Source: an uncultured bacterium
GTDB taxonomy: Bacteria; Cyanobacteriota; Vampirovibrionia; Gastranaerophilales; Gastranaerophilaceae
NCBI GenBank assembly: GCA_949296245.1
Contig: CASFNW010000023.1
Location: 1-59,141 of the forward strand
DNA: 59,141 nucleotides
Direction: 5' to 3'
A program made the position numbers and the translations under genes. Shown in pieces: positions 44,461 through 54,000 of the stretch; positions within the stretch are counted from its first letter, which is position 1; every line of letters begins with the position of its first letter. The notes under the pieces are model-generated. The model had not been told where the DNA came from. It did no database searches and was given only the letters and a program-made list of their open reading frames with translations.

Positions 44461-46089
44461 ATGAGTCAAAACAATGTAACAGAAGCCGGACTAATGGAGA
44501 ATTTTGTCTCCAAATTATTGAAAACTAAAAATCCCGATGACATGCTTGCGCAATCCAAAGAAACAGGGTTGAACAAAACCTTGAACTGGGTGGATTTAAT
44601 TATTCTCGGTATAGGTGCCGTTATAGGTGCAGGGATTTTTTCAATGGTTGGTACGGCAGTTGTAGGCGCGCATCATGACGGTGCAGGTCCTGCAATTGTA
44701 ATATCCATGGTTATTGCAGCAATTGCGTGTATATTCTCTGCATTGTGTTATGCGGAATTTGCATCAATGATACCTGTATCAGGCGGTGTTTATACTTATA
44801 CCTACGCTACATTAGGTGAACTGGCTGCCTGGATGGTAGGCTGGGTTTTGATGCTGCAGTATACTATTGGTAATATTGCGGTTGCATGCAGCTGGACAGG
44901 ATATTTATTCCAATTTTTAAGAGGTTTTGAAGCTTATACAGCAAATCTTCCTCCTGTTCTGCACAGTATCTGCCACCATATAATGTATCCGCCATTGTGG
45001 CTTATCAGTGATTTGGGTTCTGCTAAAGCTGCTTATTTAAAGATGGGCATGAACCCTATGGATCACATACCGCATTTATTCGGTGTAATTCCGATATGCT
45101 TAAATATTCCGGCAATGCTGATGATATTGCTAGTTACATATATTCTTGTTAAAGGTATTTCAGAATCTAAAAATATGGCAAGTGTAATGGTTATAATCAA
45201 ACTGCTTGTTATAGGTTTGTTTGTAGCTGTTGGTGCATTTTACGTAAAACCTGCTAACTGGGTGCCTTTTGTTCCTAACGGATTTGGCAGCGTACTTGTT
45301 AGTGCTTTTACTATCTTCTTTGCATATACCGGTTTTGATGCAATATCAACGGCTGCTGAAGAAACAAAAAATCCGCAGAAAGATGTTCCGATAGGTATTA
45401 TAGGTACACTGCTTGTTTGTACAATTGTATATATATTTGTGGCACTTGTATTAACAGGTATTGTGCCATGGAATATGATTAATATAAATGCTCCTATTGC
45501 ACACGCAATCCAGATGACAGGTCAGAGCTGGTTTGCCGGTTTGATTTCTCTGGGTGCATTGACAGGTTTGACTTCTGTTTTGCTTGTTATGCAGTTGGCG
45601 GCAACAAGAATTTTGTTCTCTATGGCGAGAGACAATTTCTTCCCGACAATACTTAAAAAGGTTCACCCTGTATACAAAACACCTCACATTATTACCTGGA
45701 TTGTAGGTATTGCAATGATGATAGGCTGTTTGTTCCTTGACTTGAACCTTGCAGCACAGCTTTGTATTTTCAGTGTATTTACGTCATTCATCGTTGTTTG
45801 CGTAAGTGTGTTGATACTCAGAAAAACCGACCCTGACAGAGAAAGACCGTTTAAGGTTCCGTTTTCTCCGTTGTTTCCGTCTTTAGGAATTATACTTTGC
45901 GGCGGACTGATGTGTGTTGCAATCAGCAGTATGGGCAAAAATGCATTGCTGTTTCCGTTATGGCTGATTATAGGTTTGGCTATATATGCCGGATATGGAT
46001 ATAAAAGAAACAGACGTATTGAAAAAATAGAAGAAAAAAGAGAACAAAACAAAGCAGCTAGAGAACAGGCAGCTGCAAAAACAAACTAG
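44461..46089 (+). CDS. APC-family amino acid permease (cationic amino acid transporter type)
   Basis: The 542-residue protein has about 12-14 membrane spans. The APC signature lies at the first span (LIILGIGAVIGAGIFSMVGT), followed by PVSGGVYTYTYATLGELAAWMVGW, and FFAYTGFDAISTAAEETKNPQKDVP in the middle. It resembles the CAT/YhdG group. The substrate is not certain. AAGGA precedes the ATG. The gene probably shares the glyQ transcript, which may link amino acid import to charging. Confidence 0.88.
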   Translation: MSQNNVTEAGLMENFVSKLLKTKNPDDMLAQSKETGLNKTLNWVDLIILGIGAVIGAGIFSMVGTAVVGAHHDGAGPAIVISMVIAAIACIFSALCYAEFASMIPVSGGVYTYTYATLGELAAWMVGWVLMLQYTIGNIAVACSWTGYLFQFLRGFEAYTANLPPVLHSICHHIMYPPLWLISDLGSAKAAYLKMGMNPMDHIPHLFGVIPICLNIPAMLMILLVTYILVKGISESKNMASVMVIIKLLVIGLFVAVGAFYVKPANWVPFVPNGFGSVLVSAFTIFFAYTGFDAISTAAEETKNPQKDVPIGIIGTLLVCTIVYIFVALVLTGIVPWNMININAPIAHAIQMTGQSWFAGLISLGALTGLTSVLLVMQLAATRILFSMARDNFFPTILKKVHPVYKTPHIITWIVGIAMMIGCLFLDLNLAAQLCIFSVFTSFIVVCVSVLILRKTDPDRERPFKVPFSPLFPSLGIILCGGLMCVAISSMGKNALLFPLWLIIGLAIYAGYGYKRNRRIEKIEEKREQNKAAREQAAAKTN

Positions 46090-46160
46090 CGGCACACAGG
46101 CAAATTGTCTAGGACGCGTTCGGATTATTTTGTATCCGAGAGCAGTTCTGAATCCTGGAA

Positions 46161-46185
46161 TTGTATATGATGCATAATTCGATGA
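46161..46185 (-). repeat. Inverted copy of the 25-base intergenic motif
   Basis: Read on the minus strand it is TCATCGAATT...CATATACAA, matching the copies at 4903, 5190, 10741 (inverted) and 42398. It lies about 70 bases after the permease stop. A TCGGAT/ATCCGA hairpin precedes it. Confidence 0.7.
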
Positions 46186-46338
46186 CACAGAGACTGATGC
46201 AAAAATTACAAGTGCGATTTAATAAAAATAACTGATTTACAAATTCTGCTAAAACTTCTATCATTATCGTGACAGCACTTCTGCCGGCTTTTTATAAGAG
46301 GCAATCGTGATTAGAATTATAAAAAGGAGTTTTTAATT

Positions 46339-47589
46339 ATGGCAAACAATATTGAAGAATTGAGACAGCAGAATAAACTTATAGACCTGTTTTGTACACT
46401 CGCACAGATTCCGTCTCCGTCCGGAGAAGAAGATAAAGTTTCCGCAAAAATTTTAGAAATTTTAACATCCGCAGGAATTGAAGCAAAGCATGATGATTTT
46501 GGCAATGTTGTTGCCAAACTTCCCGCAACGGATTCTTCTAAAAAACCGCTGCTTCTTTCTTCCCATATGGATGTTGTCGGGGATGCATCGCCCGTGAATA
46601 TAAGAATTTCAGATGACGGGCAGTTTATTGAAACCGACAAAAAAAGAACACTGGGCTCTGATGACAAAGTGGGTGATTCTGCTGCTATTTATCTGGCGCT
46701 TTACCTGAAAGAACATCCGGAAATCAAGCACGGCGGGCTGGAACTTGTGTTTACAAAAGACGAAGAACAGAACATGTCAGGTATACACAATGTAAAATTT
46801 AACGAAATAGACTCAGAATATGTAATGGTGCTGGATGCCGATAAACTCGGGCAAATACAGATAGCAGGAGCAAGCTATACAAACGGCACATTGATAGTAA
46901 ATGCCTTTAAAGGCGGCCATTCCGGTATTGATATAGGAGACATAACAAGAGTTAATGCGGTAAAACTTATAGGTGAACTTATAGCACAGATTCCTCAGGG
47001 GGAATACAAACGTGACGAATACGGTACTGTTACATCTATCAATATAGGCTCTGTCATAGGCGGCGGAGTTGAACCGGTTATACAAAAGATTGCACAAAAA
47101 GGACTTCACGAAGACAGCTACATTGAATATGTTGCAAATAACAGTCTTACAAATATTATCAACACAAAAGCAATGGCAAAGTACTCAATAAGAAGCTCTG
47201 AAGAAGCTGATGAAAATAAGCTTATTCAGGAAATAAAAGATATTGTGGAAGAATTTAACAAAAAATACGAAGGCATTGCCATGGCAGAGTTTATTGCACA
47301 GACAAAAATGAAAGCCTTTGAAAAATCAGACGATGACACAATCCCGAAGGTTTGTGTCAAAGCGTGTGAAAAAATCGGAATAAAAGGAGAGGTGTCTTCT
47401 TTCCATGCCGGTGCGGAAACTCATATCTATGCACACGAGAAGAATAAACACGGACAAATATTTAAACCGTGTCTTTTGGGACTTGCTGATATTTACAACA
47501 TGCACTCAAGCGACGAAATGGTAAATATAGAATCGTTCTTAAAAGGTTATGAATTTTTGAAAGAATCTTTTCTTGCTTTTAACGAATAG
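46339..47589 (+). CDS. PepT-like M20 family metallopeptidase
   Basis: The 416-residue protein has the M20 zinc site: His in LLSSHMDVVGD, Asp in GSDDKVGDSAA, Glu-Glu in FTKDEEQNMSG, Asp in MVLDADK, and a C-terminal His in FHAGAETHIY. A dimerisation domain with GGHSGID sits in the middle. It resembles tripeptide aminopeptidase PepT. AAAGGAG lies nine bases before the ATG. It is cytoplasmic, with no signal peptide, and single, with no operon partner. Confidence 0.88.
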   Translation: MANNIEELRQQNKLIDLFCTLAQIPSPSGEEDKVSAKILEILTSAGIEAKHDDFGNVVAKLPATDSSKKPLLLSSHMDVVGDASPVNIRISDDGQFIETDKKRTLGSDDKVGDSAAIYLALYLKEHPEIKHGGLELVFTKDEEQNMSGIHNVKFNEIDSEYVMVLDADKLGQIQIAGASYTNGTLIVNAFKGGHSGIDIGDITRVNAVKLIGELIAQIPQGEYKRDEYGTVTSINIGSVIGGGVEPVIQKIAQKGLHEDSYIEYVANNSLTNIINTKAMAKYSIRSSEEADENKLIQEIKDIVEEFNKKYEGIAMAEFIAQTKMKAFEKSDDDTIPKVCVKACEKIGIKGEVSSFHAGAETHIYAHEKNKHGQIFKPCLLGLADIYNMHSSDEMVNIESFLKGYEFLKESFLAFNE

Positions 47590-47599
47590 ACTTGCAAGA

Positions 47600-47893
47600 T
47601 AATGTCTGAGGCGGCCTTGCTTGTAGGAGTGTACACACTCTGCCGAGTAAATATACAGGTGGCATATTTATAAGATGTAGCGAGGCCACATAAGCATAAA
47701 TATAGCTAAAGTGACCCCATGCACTGTCTTGAAATCTGACGTTCGGGAAAAGCGTGGTTTTCCCTCACAAGGGGCGTTCCTTTCAGTCAGCCCCGTCCGA
47801 TTTCGCTGTTGCCTGTGCCGGACTTGTTGGTAAAAATGTACTTGTTTATAGCACAGGTTCATCAAGTAGTTGGAGTCAGTTGACAATATGAAA
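47600..47893 (+). repeat. Repeat mosaic abutting the comF stop codon
   Basis: It begins with GCGGCCTTGC and pairs with GCGAGGCC around a third version of hairpin 1: after CTCTGCCGA the arms are TAAATAT (47648-47654) and ATATTTA (47664-47670). The TTGAAATCTGACGTTC block (47727) and block E (47808-47893) follow. The last base lies one base from the comF stop. Confidence 0.75.
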
Positions 47894-47894
47894 T

Positions 47895-48560
47895 TTATAT
47901 AGCATGCTCGCTGCAGCTTGTTGTAAAGCACACAATATTTTCAAAGCCATGGCTTTGAAAAGTTTTTACCATTTCTCTAAGTGTTACACCGGTTGTAAAA
48001 ATATCATCAAGAATAAGAATATTTTTGTCTTTAAACATCTCAAAACCTTCAATAAGTTCAAAAGCGTCTTTTAAGTTCTCTTCACGCTCTTTTCTTGAGA
48101 GTTTGTACTGCGGTTTTGTGTTTTTTATGCGCTTTATAAGCTGTTCTGCTGTGGTGCATCTGCCCTGTGAAAGTTTTTCAAACTCTTTTGCAACAAGCAG
48201 CATGTGATTGTATTTCCTGTGCTTTTCTCTGTCAGGAAACAAAGGTACTGGAACAAGCAGGAACTCATTTTCTGAAATCCTTAGATTTTCCCAGTAATCG
48301 TACATAATTTTGGCCTGAAAATATGCCAGTTCCCGCTGATTGTGATATTTGAGACCTCTTATCAGTTTTTTTATGTTGTTTTTATAAACGGCTGCGCAGT
48401 AAATATCCACACCGTCGAGTGTTTTAAATTTTTTGTACGGCAAAAACTCTGTTTTTCCAAAACAGCTATTGCACATTATGCTGTCATCTTCTGATTTTCC
48501 GCAAAAATAGCAGCGCTTTTTGTATAAAAGATTTATTATTTTTGATAAAAATTTAATCAT
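47895..48560 (-). CDS. comF: ComF-family phosphoribosyltransferase-like protein
   Basis: The 221-residue protein has an N-terminal zinc ribbon (CYFCG, then CNSC) and a C-terminal PRTase domain with the pyrophosphate-binding motif ILILDDIFTTGVTLRE and VPVPLFPDREKHRKYN. ComF is needed for natural transformation in several bacteria and pairs logically with comEC at 39.3 kb. The intergenic region to the divergent rseP is only 83 bases. A TATTAT box lies 13 bases before the ATG, so the leader is very short. Confidence 0.9.
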   Translation of the reverse strand: MIKFLSKIINLLYKKRCYFCGKSEDDSIMCNSCFGKTEFLPYKKFKTLDGVDIYCAAVYKNNIKKLIRGLKYHNQRELAYFQAKIMYDYWENLRISENEFLLVPVPLFPDREKHRKYNHMLLVAKEFEKLSQGRCTTAEQLIKRIKNTKPQYKLSRKEREENLKDAFELIEGFEMFKDKNILILDDIFTTGVTLREMVKTFQSHGFENIVCFTTSCSEHAI

Positions 48561-48643
48561 TTGATTAGACTGTATAATACTTTTCTAAATAATTGTATAT
48601 GATAGAATAGATACGAAGTAACAGTCAATGAAAGATTGAATTT

Positions 48644-50026
48644 ATGAATATAATTATAATGATTTTGCTGATAAGCTTTTTGATTCTTGTTCATGAACTC
48701 GGACACCTGCTCACAGCAAAGATGCTCGGGTTTAAAGTCACAAGATTCGGCTTTGGTCTGCCGGTCGGCCCGACACTTTTTAAAGGCAAAATCGGTGATA
48801 TAGAGATTCTTGTACATGCATTTCTTTTAGGCGGTTATGTTTCATTTCCTGATGATGACGAGAATCCTGACCTGCCTAAAGATTCTCCTGATTTTTTCCA
48901 TAATCAGGCAATATGGAAAAGAGCGATAGTTCTTTGTGCAGGGGTTGTGGCAAACATGCTGTGTGCAATTGCTCTTGTAATGTTTACTGCAGCTATTACC
49001 CATAAACTGCCTACGGATAGGGCTATAGTATATGTAAAAGCAGTAAAAGAAGCCAAAGGCGCTTCTGTTGCAAATTCAGGGCTGCAAAAAGGAGATATAA
49101 TACTTAAAATAAACGGTTCTGATATTATTCAGCCTTTCCAGACTAATATTTATGCAAAAGCAAGCAAAAAATTTGACGGATATGTTTCAAATGAAGCATA
49201 CAACAAAGTTTTAAAAGACTTGCAGGCAAAAAATCCCTCTGTAAAAGATGTATATGCACCTATACAAAAGGGTACGCAAATTACTCTTATAAAACCTGCT
49301 GATGAAGCACCTATTAAGCTCTCAGCAGCAGCACTTATGGGTATTGAAAAAATAAAGAATGATTCTATAAAACTTGATTCAAAACTTATAAAAATGCGTG
49401 ATGCACTCCAGGGCAAAAAAGAGATTGCTTCTGATGGCACAACAAAGCTCTGCGATGTTGCAAAGGCACTGGCTGATACAAGAAAGCCCATGATTTTTAC
49501 CGTAAAAAGAAAAGTTAACGGTGAGGACAAAGTTATAGAACTAAAACCCATCTATTCTAACGAAGAAGGTGTTATAGGTATAGAACGCGACGGAGAACGC
49601 GTTTTGATAAAAACAACCTCTCCTTTGACAATTTTAACAGGCTCTTTGCAGTATACCTGGATAAATACAAAATACACTCTTCTCGGCTTAGAAAAACTTA
49701 TCACCGGACAAATACCCGTAAAAGAACTCAGAGGTATTGTTGCTGCCACTAAAATGGGCGGTGATATGATAGAACATTCCGGTATTCTAAACGGAATCCT
49801 GCTGACAGCTATAATAAGCATTAATCTTGCTGTTATGAACCTTCTGCCCATACCGGCATTGGACGGCGGACATTTGTTGTTTTTAATTATTGAAAAAATT
49901 AAAGGCAAACCCGTAGATGAAAAAGTTATGGCAAAAGTCAGCAACTTTTTCTTCCTGCTTTTGATTATCTTGATGATGGTGTTGATATTTAATGATATTC
50001 TTGCCATAGTGACAAAACAAATTTAG
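48644..50026 (+). CDS. rseP: RseP-type site-2 intramembrane protease
   Basis: The 460-residue M50 protease has HELGH at residues 17-21 in the first membrane span, GGYVSFPDDDE, a PDZ domain (NSGLQKGDIILKINGSDI) with a long insertion, and the second zinc motif NLLPIPALDGGHLLF near the end. Such proteases cut membrane-bound anti-sigma factors or remnant signal peptides. The PDZ insertion (about residues 170-290) is longer than in E. coli. Confidence 0.93.
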   Translation: MNIIIMILLISFLILVHELGHLLTAKMLGFKVTRFGFGLPVGPTLFKGKIGDIEILVHAFLLGGYVSFPDDDENPDLPKDSPDFFHNQAIWKRAIVLCAGVVANMLCAIALVMFTAAITHKLPTDRAIVYVKAVKEAKGASVANSGLQKGDIILKINGSDIIQPFQTNIYAKASKKFDGYVSNEAYNKVLKDLQAKNPSVKDVYAPIQKGTQITLIKPADEAPIKLSAAALMGIEKIKNDSIKLDSKLIKMRDALQGKKEIASDGTTKLCDVAKALADTRKPMIFTVKRKVNGEDKVIELKPIYSNEEGVIGIERDGERVLIKTTSPLTILTGSLQYTWINTKYTLLGLEKLITGQIPVKELRGIVAATKMGGDMIEHSGILNGILLTAIISINLAVMNLLPIPALDGGHLLFLIIEKIKGKPVDEKVMAKVSNFFFLLLIILMMVLIFNDILAIVTKQI

Positions 50027-50032
50027 AAAAAT

Positions 50033-50055
50033 CTGCTATACTGGTAATATAGCAG
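50033..50055 (+). terminator. Hairpin after rseP
   Basis: Perfect 8-bp arms CTGCTATA and TATAGCAG enclose CTGGTAA, starting seven bases after the rseP stop. No T run follows, so it could be an RNA end or an operator for the next gene. Confidence 0.4.
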
Positions 50056-50109
50056 CATCTGATGAAATGTCATCGACTGTGTTATCAGTATTTGTGCGTA
50101 CAGGGAACT

Positions 50110-50913
50110 ATGCAGCTTTTAACTTATCTTCAGGACAATTTAAAAGAAAATCGTGTAATAAGGTGGCCGGACAACTGTTTTCCGCTGAGGTTTTACATTG
50201 CTCCTTTCAGATGGTATGCCCGTACAAACAATGATACATATAAATATCAGTCTCTTGTTCAAAGAGCCTTGCAGGAATGGGAGAAGGTTTCTGCAGGAAA
50301 AGTACGGTTTAAACTTGTGCAAAATTTAAATGACTCTCAGGTCAATCTGGACTGGAAACGTGTGGACAGAAAGGCTCTCGGGCACTGTTATTTTCATTTT
50401 GACAATAATGGACGTCTCTACTCTGCAGAAGTCCAGATAGGGCTCTCCGACGGTATTTTGCATCAGCAATATCAGGATGAAAATGAAGTCTATCACACAA
50501 TCCTGCATGAAATAGGACATTCTCTCGGGCTCGGACACAGCCCTTATGATACGGATATTATGTACACACCTCATAAATACGGTGTTGTAAGCCTTTCACC
50601 AAGAGATGCTCTATCTTTGCAATGGCTGTACAAACTGCCATACGGAATTTCTGTCAGCGAGTTGGCGCAGAAACACGGTATAAGCTCTTCAAACATAGAT
50701 GAGATTATTTTTAAAATAGCAAACAAAGGCAAATCTCACGAGTTTGAAGATGTAAAAAATTCAATAAAAATCCCCAAAAAAGATTTGATGGACGAGCAGG
50801 ACAAACTCGCCGAGATGAAAAAATACAACCTCGGTATCCAGAATGTTCAGATTTCTTCAAATGTACAGGAATACATTAAAAAGAAAATCATACTGCCCAA
50901 AGATAAGCAGTAA
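50110..50913 (+). CDS. Matrixin-like (M10) metalloprotease
   Basis: The protein of about 267 residues has a matrixin-like catalytic domain: PLRFYIAPF, a YQSLVQRALQEWEKVSAGKVRF segment, the zinc motif HEIGHSLGLGH (residues 133-143 from this start) and a Met-turn in DIMYTP. The C-terminal 100 residues are helical and unrecognised (VSELAQKHGISSSNIDEII). No signal peptide is visible at either this ATG or the upstream one at 50062, which is unusual. AGGGA lies just before the ATG at 50110. It follows rseP, so a linked proteolysis pathway is possible. Confidence 0.82.
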   Translation: MQLLTYLQDNLKENRVIRWPDNCFPLRFYIAPFRWYARTNNDTYKYQSLVQRALQEWEKVSAGKVRFKLVQNLNDSQVNLDWKRVDRKALGHCYFHFDNNGRLYSAEVQIGLSDGILHQQYQDENEVYHTILHEIGHSLGLGHSPYDTDIMYTPHKYGVVSLSPRDALSLQWLYKLPYGISVSELAQKHGISSSNIDEIIFKIANKGKSHEFEDVKNSIKIPKKDLMDEQDKLAEMKKYNLGIQNVQISSNVQEYIKKKIILPKDKQ

Positions 50914-50945
50914 CAGGTCTGTACTTTAACACATAAAGTCAGAAA

Positions 50946-51038
50946 TTAATATGTGCCGAACATTGTCGACAGACCTCTCTGACATATAAAAGCCGCCATT
51001 TTAATAATTTCTTTGATTTTTGCAAGAATAGTATTCAT
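50946..51038 (-). CDS. Very short peptide gene (30 residues)
   Basis: The frame begins MNTILAKIKEIIKMAAFI and has AAAGGTG six to seven bases before the ATG, a good ribosome binding site. The N-terminal half would form an amphipathic helix. It follows dnaE by 54 bases on the same strand. Short frames occur by chance, so this is tentative. Confidence 0.35.
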   Translation of the reverse strand: MNTILAKIKEIIKMAAFICQRGLSTMFGTY

Positions 51039-51092
51039 ACGCGCACCTTTCCACACACATGAATAATTCCACAAAAAAATGAGTTATAAACA

Positions 51093-54000
51093 TTATTCGT
51101 CCAGTGATTTTACACTGATGGCAACTCTGTCATTAAAATTGCTGTTTACTGCATGAACAAGCTCATTAGACGCCTCAACCCAGAAATGAGAATCGCAAAG
51201 AATTCTGGCATTGCTGCCGTCAGGCTCTTTGACACTCATAACAAGAGGATCTCCTCCTTTAAAATGAGAGAGCATATCTTTCAGCCCTACAAGCTCTTCA
51301 AATTTCATTTCATCATTGAGAGATACCGTTACTATATTGCTGTTATCAACCGGTTTTACGGAGTCTACAATTATATTAAACTGGTCCTCATCACGTTTTT
51401 GGACTTTACCGGACATAATAACTTTCTTTTCCGATTCAATAAAAGAGTTGCAGTTTATCAAAGTTTTGTGGAACGCTACAAATTCCACCTTTCCTGTTAA
51501 ATCTTCTATGATACCTGCTTTTAAGAATTTTGTCGGGTCTTTTTTGGTAGGTATTTGGCGAACCTGTGTAAGCAGTCCGCATATAGTAACAGGTTTGTCA
51601 TTTGGCATATCCTTAAGATCCGCAATATTATGTGTTGTCAAAAACGGCAGCTTGTCCGCAATGCTCGAGAGCGGGTGGCTTGTAACGTAGAAGCCGAGAT
51701 ATTCTTTTTCAAAAGCCTGTATCTGTTTGTCATCAAACTCTTCATCACTGCCCGTAAGGTGATATGTATCAAGTTCAACACCGGCACTTGTTGTCATGCC
51801 TGCAAATAGACTTGCCTGACCAAGTGATTTTGATTCACTCTGCCTTTTTGCAGAAGAAATGAGCGGTTCCAGATTTTCTATGAGCTGTTTTCTGCTTTTT
51901 TCAATGTTTGAAAAAGCTCCTGATTTTATCAAACTCTCTAAAGTACGGGTATTGTATGACTTGTAGTCTATTCTTGTACAAAAATCGTAGAGTGATTTAA
52001 ATTCGCCGTCTTTTGAAACTCTCTCTTTTTCAATAAGCTCAATTACACCCTCGCCCACATTTTTTATGGAGGCCAGACCAAAGCGTATGTTGTTGCCGTC
52101 AGGTGTAAATTTCGCATTGGATTTGTTAACATCAGGCGCAAGAACTTTTATTCCCATTTTTTGACATTCACCAATGTAAAGCTGTGTTTTTTCCTGATCG
52201 TTAGACACGCTGGAAAGCAGCGCAGACATATATTCAACAGGATAATGTGCTTTTAAATATGCTGTCTGATATGCAACAAAAGCATACGCTGCAGAGTGGC
52301 TCCTGTTAAAGCAGTATGCGGCAAATTTTTCAATTTGTTCGAACAAATCTTCCGCCTGTTTTTGTGTCATACCGTGATGAGCGGAATTTTGAACAAACAA
52401 GCCTTTTTGTTCCGCCATTTTTTCCAGTTGTTTTTTACCCATCATGCGGCGGACATTGTCTGCCTGTCCGAGAGAATAATCGGCAAGAGTCTGGAAGATT
52501 TGCATAATCTGTTCCTGATAAACGATTGTGCCGTATGTATCTTTCAAAATCGGCTCCAGATCGGGATGCGCATATTCAATTTTTTGTCTGCCGTGTTTAC
52601 GCTGTACAAAATCATCTACCATGCCGGAGTTTAAAGGCCCCGGACGAAACAGTGCAACCAGAGCGCCCAAATCTTCAAACACGGAAGGCTTTAAGTCTTT
52701 TACAAGCTTTTTCATACCGGCAGATTCAAGCTGGAATACACCGTCTGTATCTCCTCTTTGAAGAAGGTCAAAAGTAGCTTTGTCATCAAGCGGAATATTG
52801 TTGATATCGAGCTTTGTACCTGTTCTTTTTTCAATCATCTTCAATGCGTTATGTATGATTGTAAGGTTTCGAAGCCCCAAAAAGTCCATCTTTAAAAGCC
52901 CGATATGTTCGTCCTCAATCATTGTATATTCCGTTACAATCAAACCTTCTTTTGAGGGTTCAACGGGAACAACATCTGACAGCGGCATCTTTGAAATGAT
53001 TACACCTGCAGCGTGCATGCCTGTATTGTTTTTCAGCCCTTCGATAGCTTTTGCCATATCCACAAGTTTTTTTACGGTAGGGTCTGTATCATAGAGTTTT
53101 TTAAGTTCCATGCCTTCTTTTAAAGCGTCATCGATTTTAATCTTCGGCTCGGCAGGAATCAACTGCGCCCATTGATTGCTCTGTGCAAACGGTATATCAT
53201 AAACCCTTGCAACAGATTTCATTGCGTTTCTTGCTGCAAGTGTACCGAAAGTAATAATCTGACAGACTTTATCGGCTCCGTATTTTTGAGTTACATAATC
53301 AATAACCTCGCCGCGGCGGTCTACACAAAAATCTATATCCACATCAGGCATGCTTACACGTTCCGGATTCAAAAATCTTTCGAACAACAGATTGTGCCTT
53401 ATAGGATCAAGGTCTGTAATCTCTAATGCGTAAGAAATAAGACTGCCGGCAGCAGAGCCCCTGCCGGGGCCTACCGGTATATCATTTCTTTTTGCAAAAT
53501 GTATAAAGTCCGACACGATTAAGAAGTACTCGGCAAATCCCATTTTATTAATTACACCGAGTTCATAATCCATACGTTCTTTAAGCTTTGGCGTCAATGC
53601 TCCGTAGCGTTTTTTTATACCTTCTAATGTAAGATATTCAAGATAAGATTCCGATGTAAAATTGGGCGGAAGTTCAAAATACGGAATATGGTATTTTCCC
53701 ATTTCTATTATTAAGTGACATTTATCAGCAACTTCTACCGTATTTTTTATGCACTCTTCGAACATATCCGCTTCCATCCATTTGAAAGCATCTCGAAGCT
53801 GTTCCGGTGTTTTTACATAAAATTCATCATTAGGAAAACGAAATCTGTCATTGCTTTCTTTAAGCGAGTTTGTCTGGATGCACAAAAGCGTGTCGTGCCA
53901 GTCAGCGTCTTCTTTTTTCAGGTAATGGCTGTCATTTGTAATGACCATTTTTATATCAAGGTCTTTTGCAAGCTGAATAAGCCCCGGATTGGACATTTTT

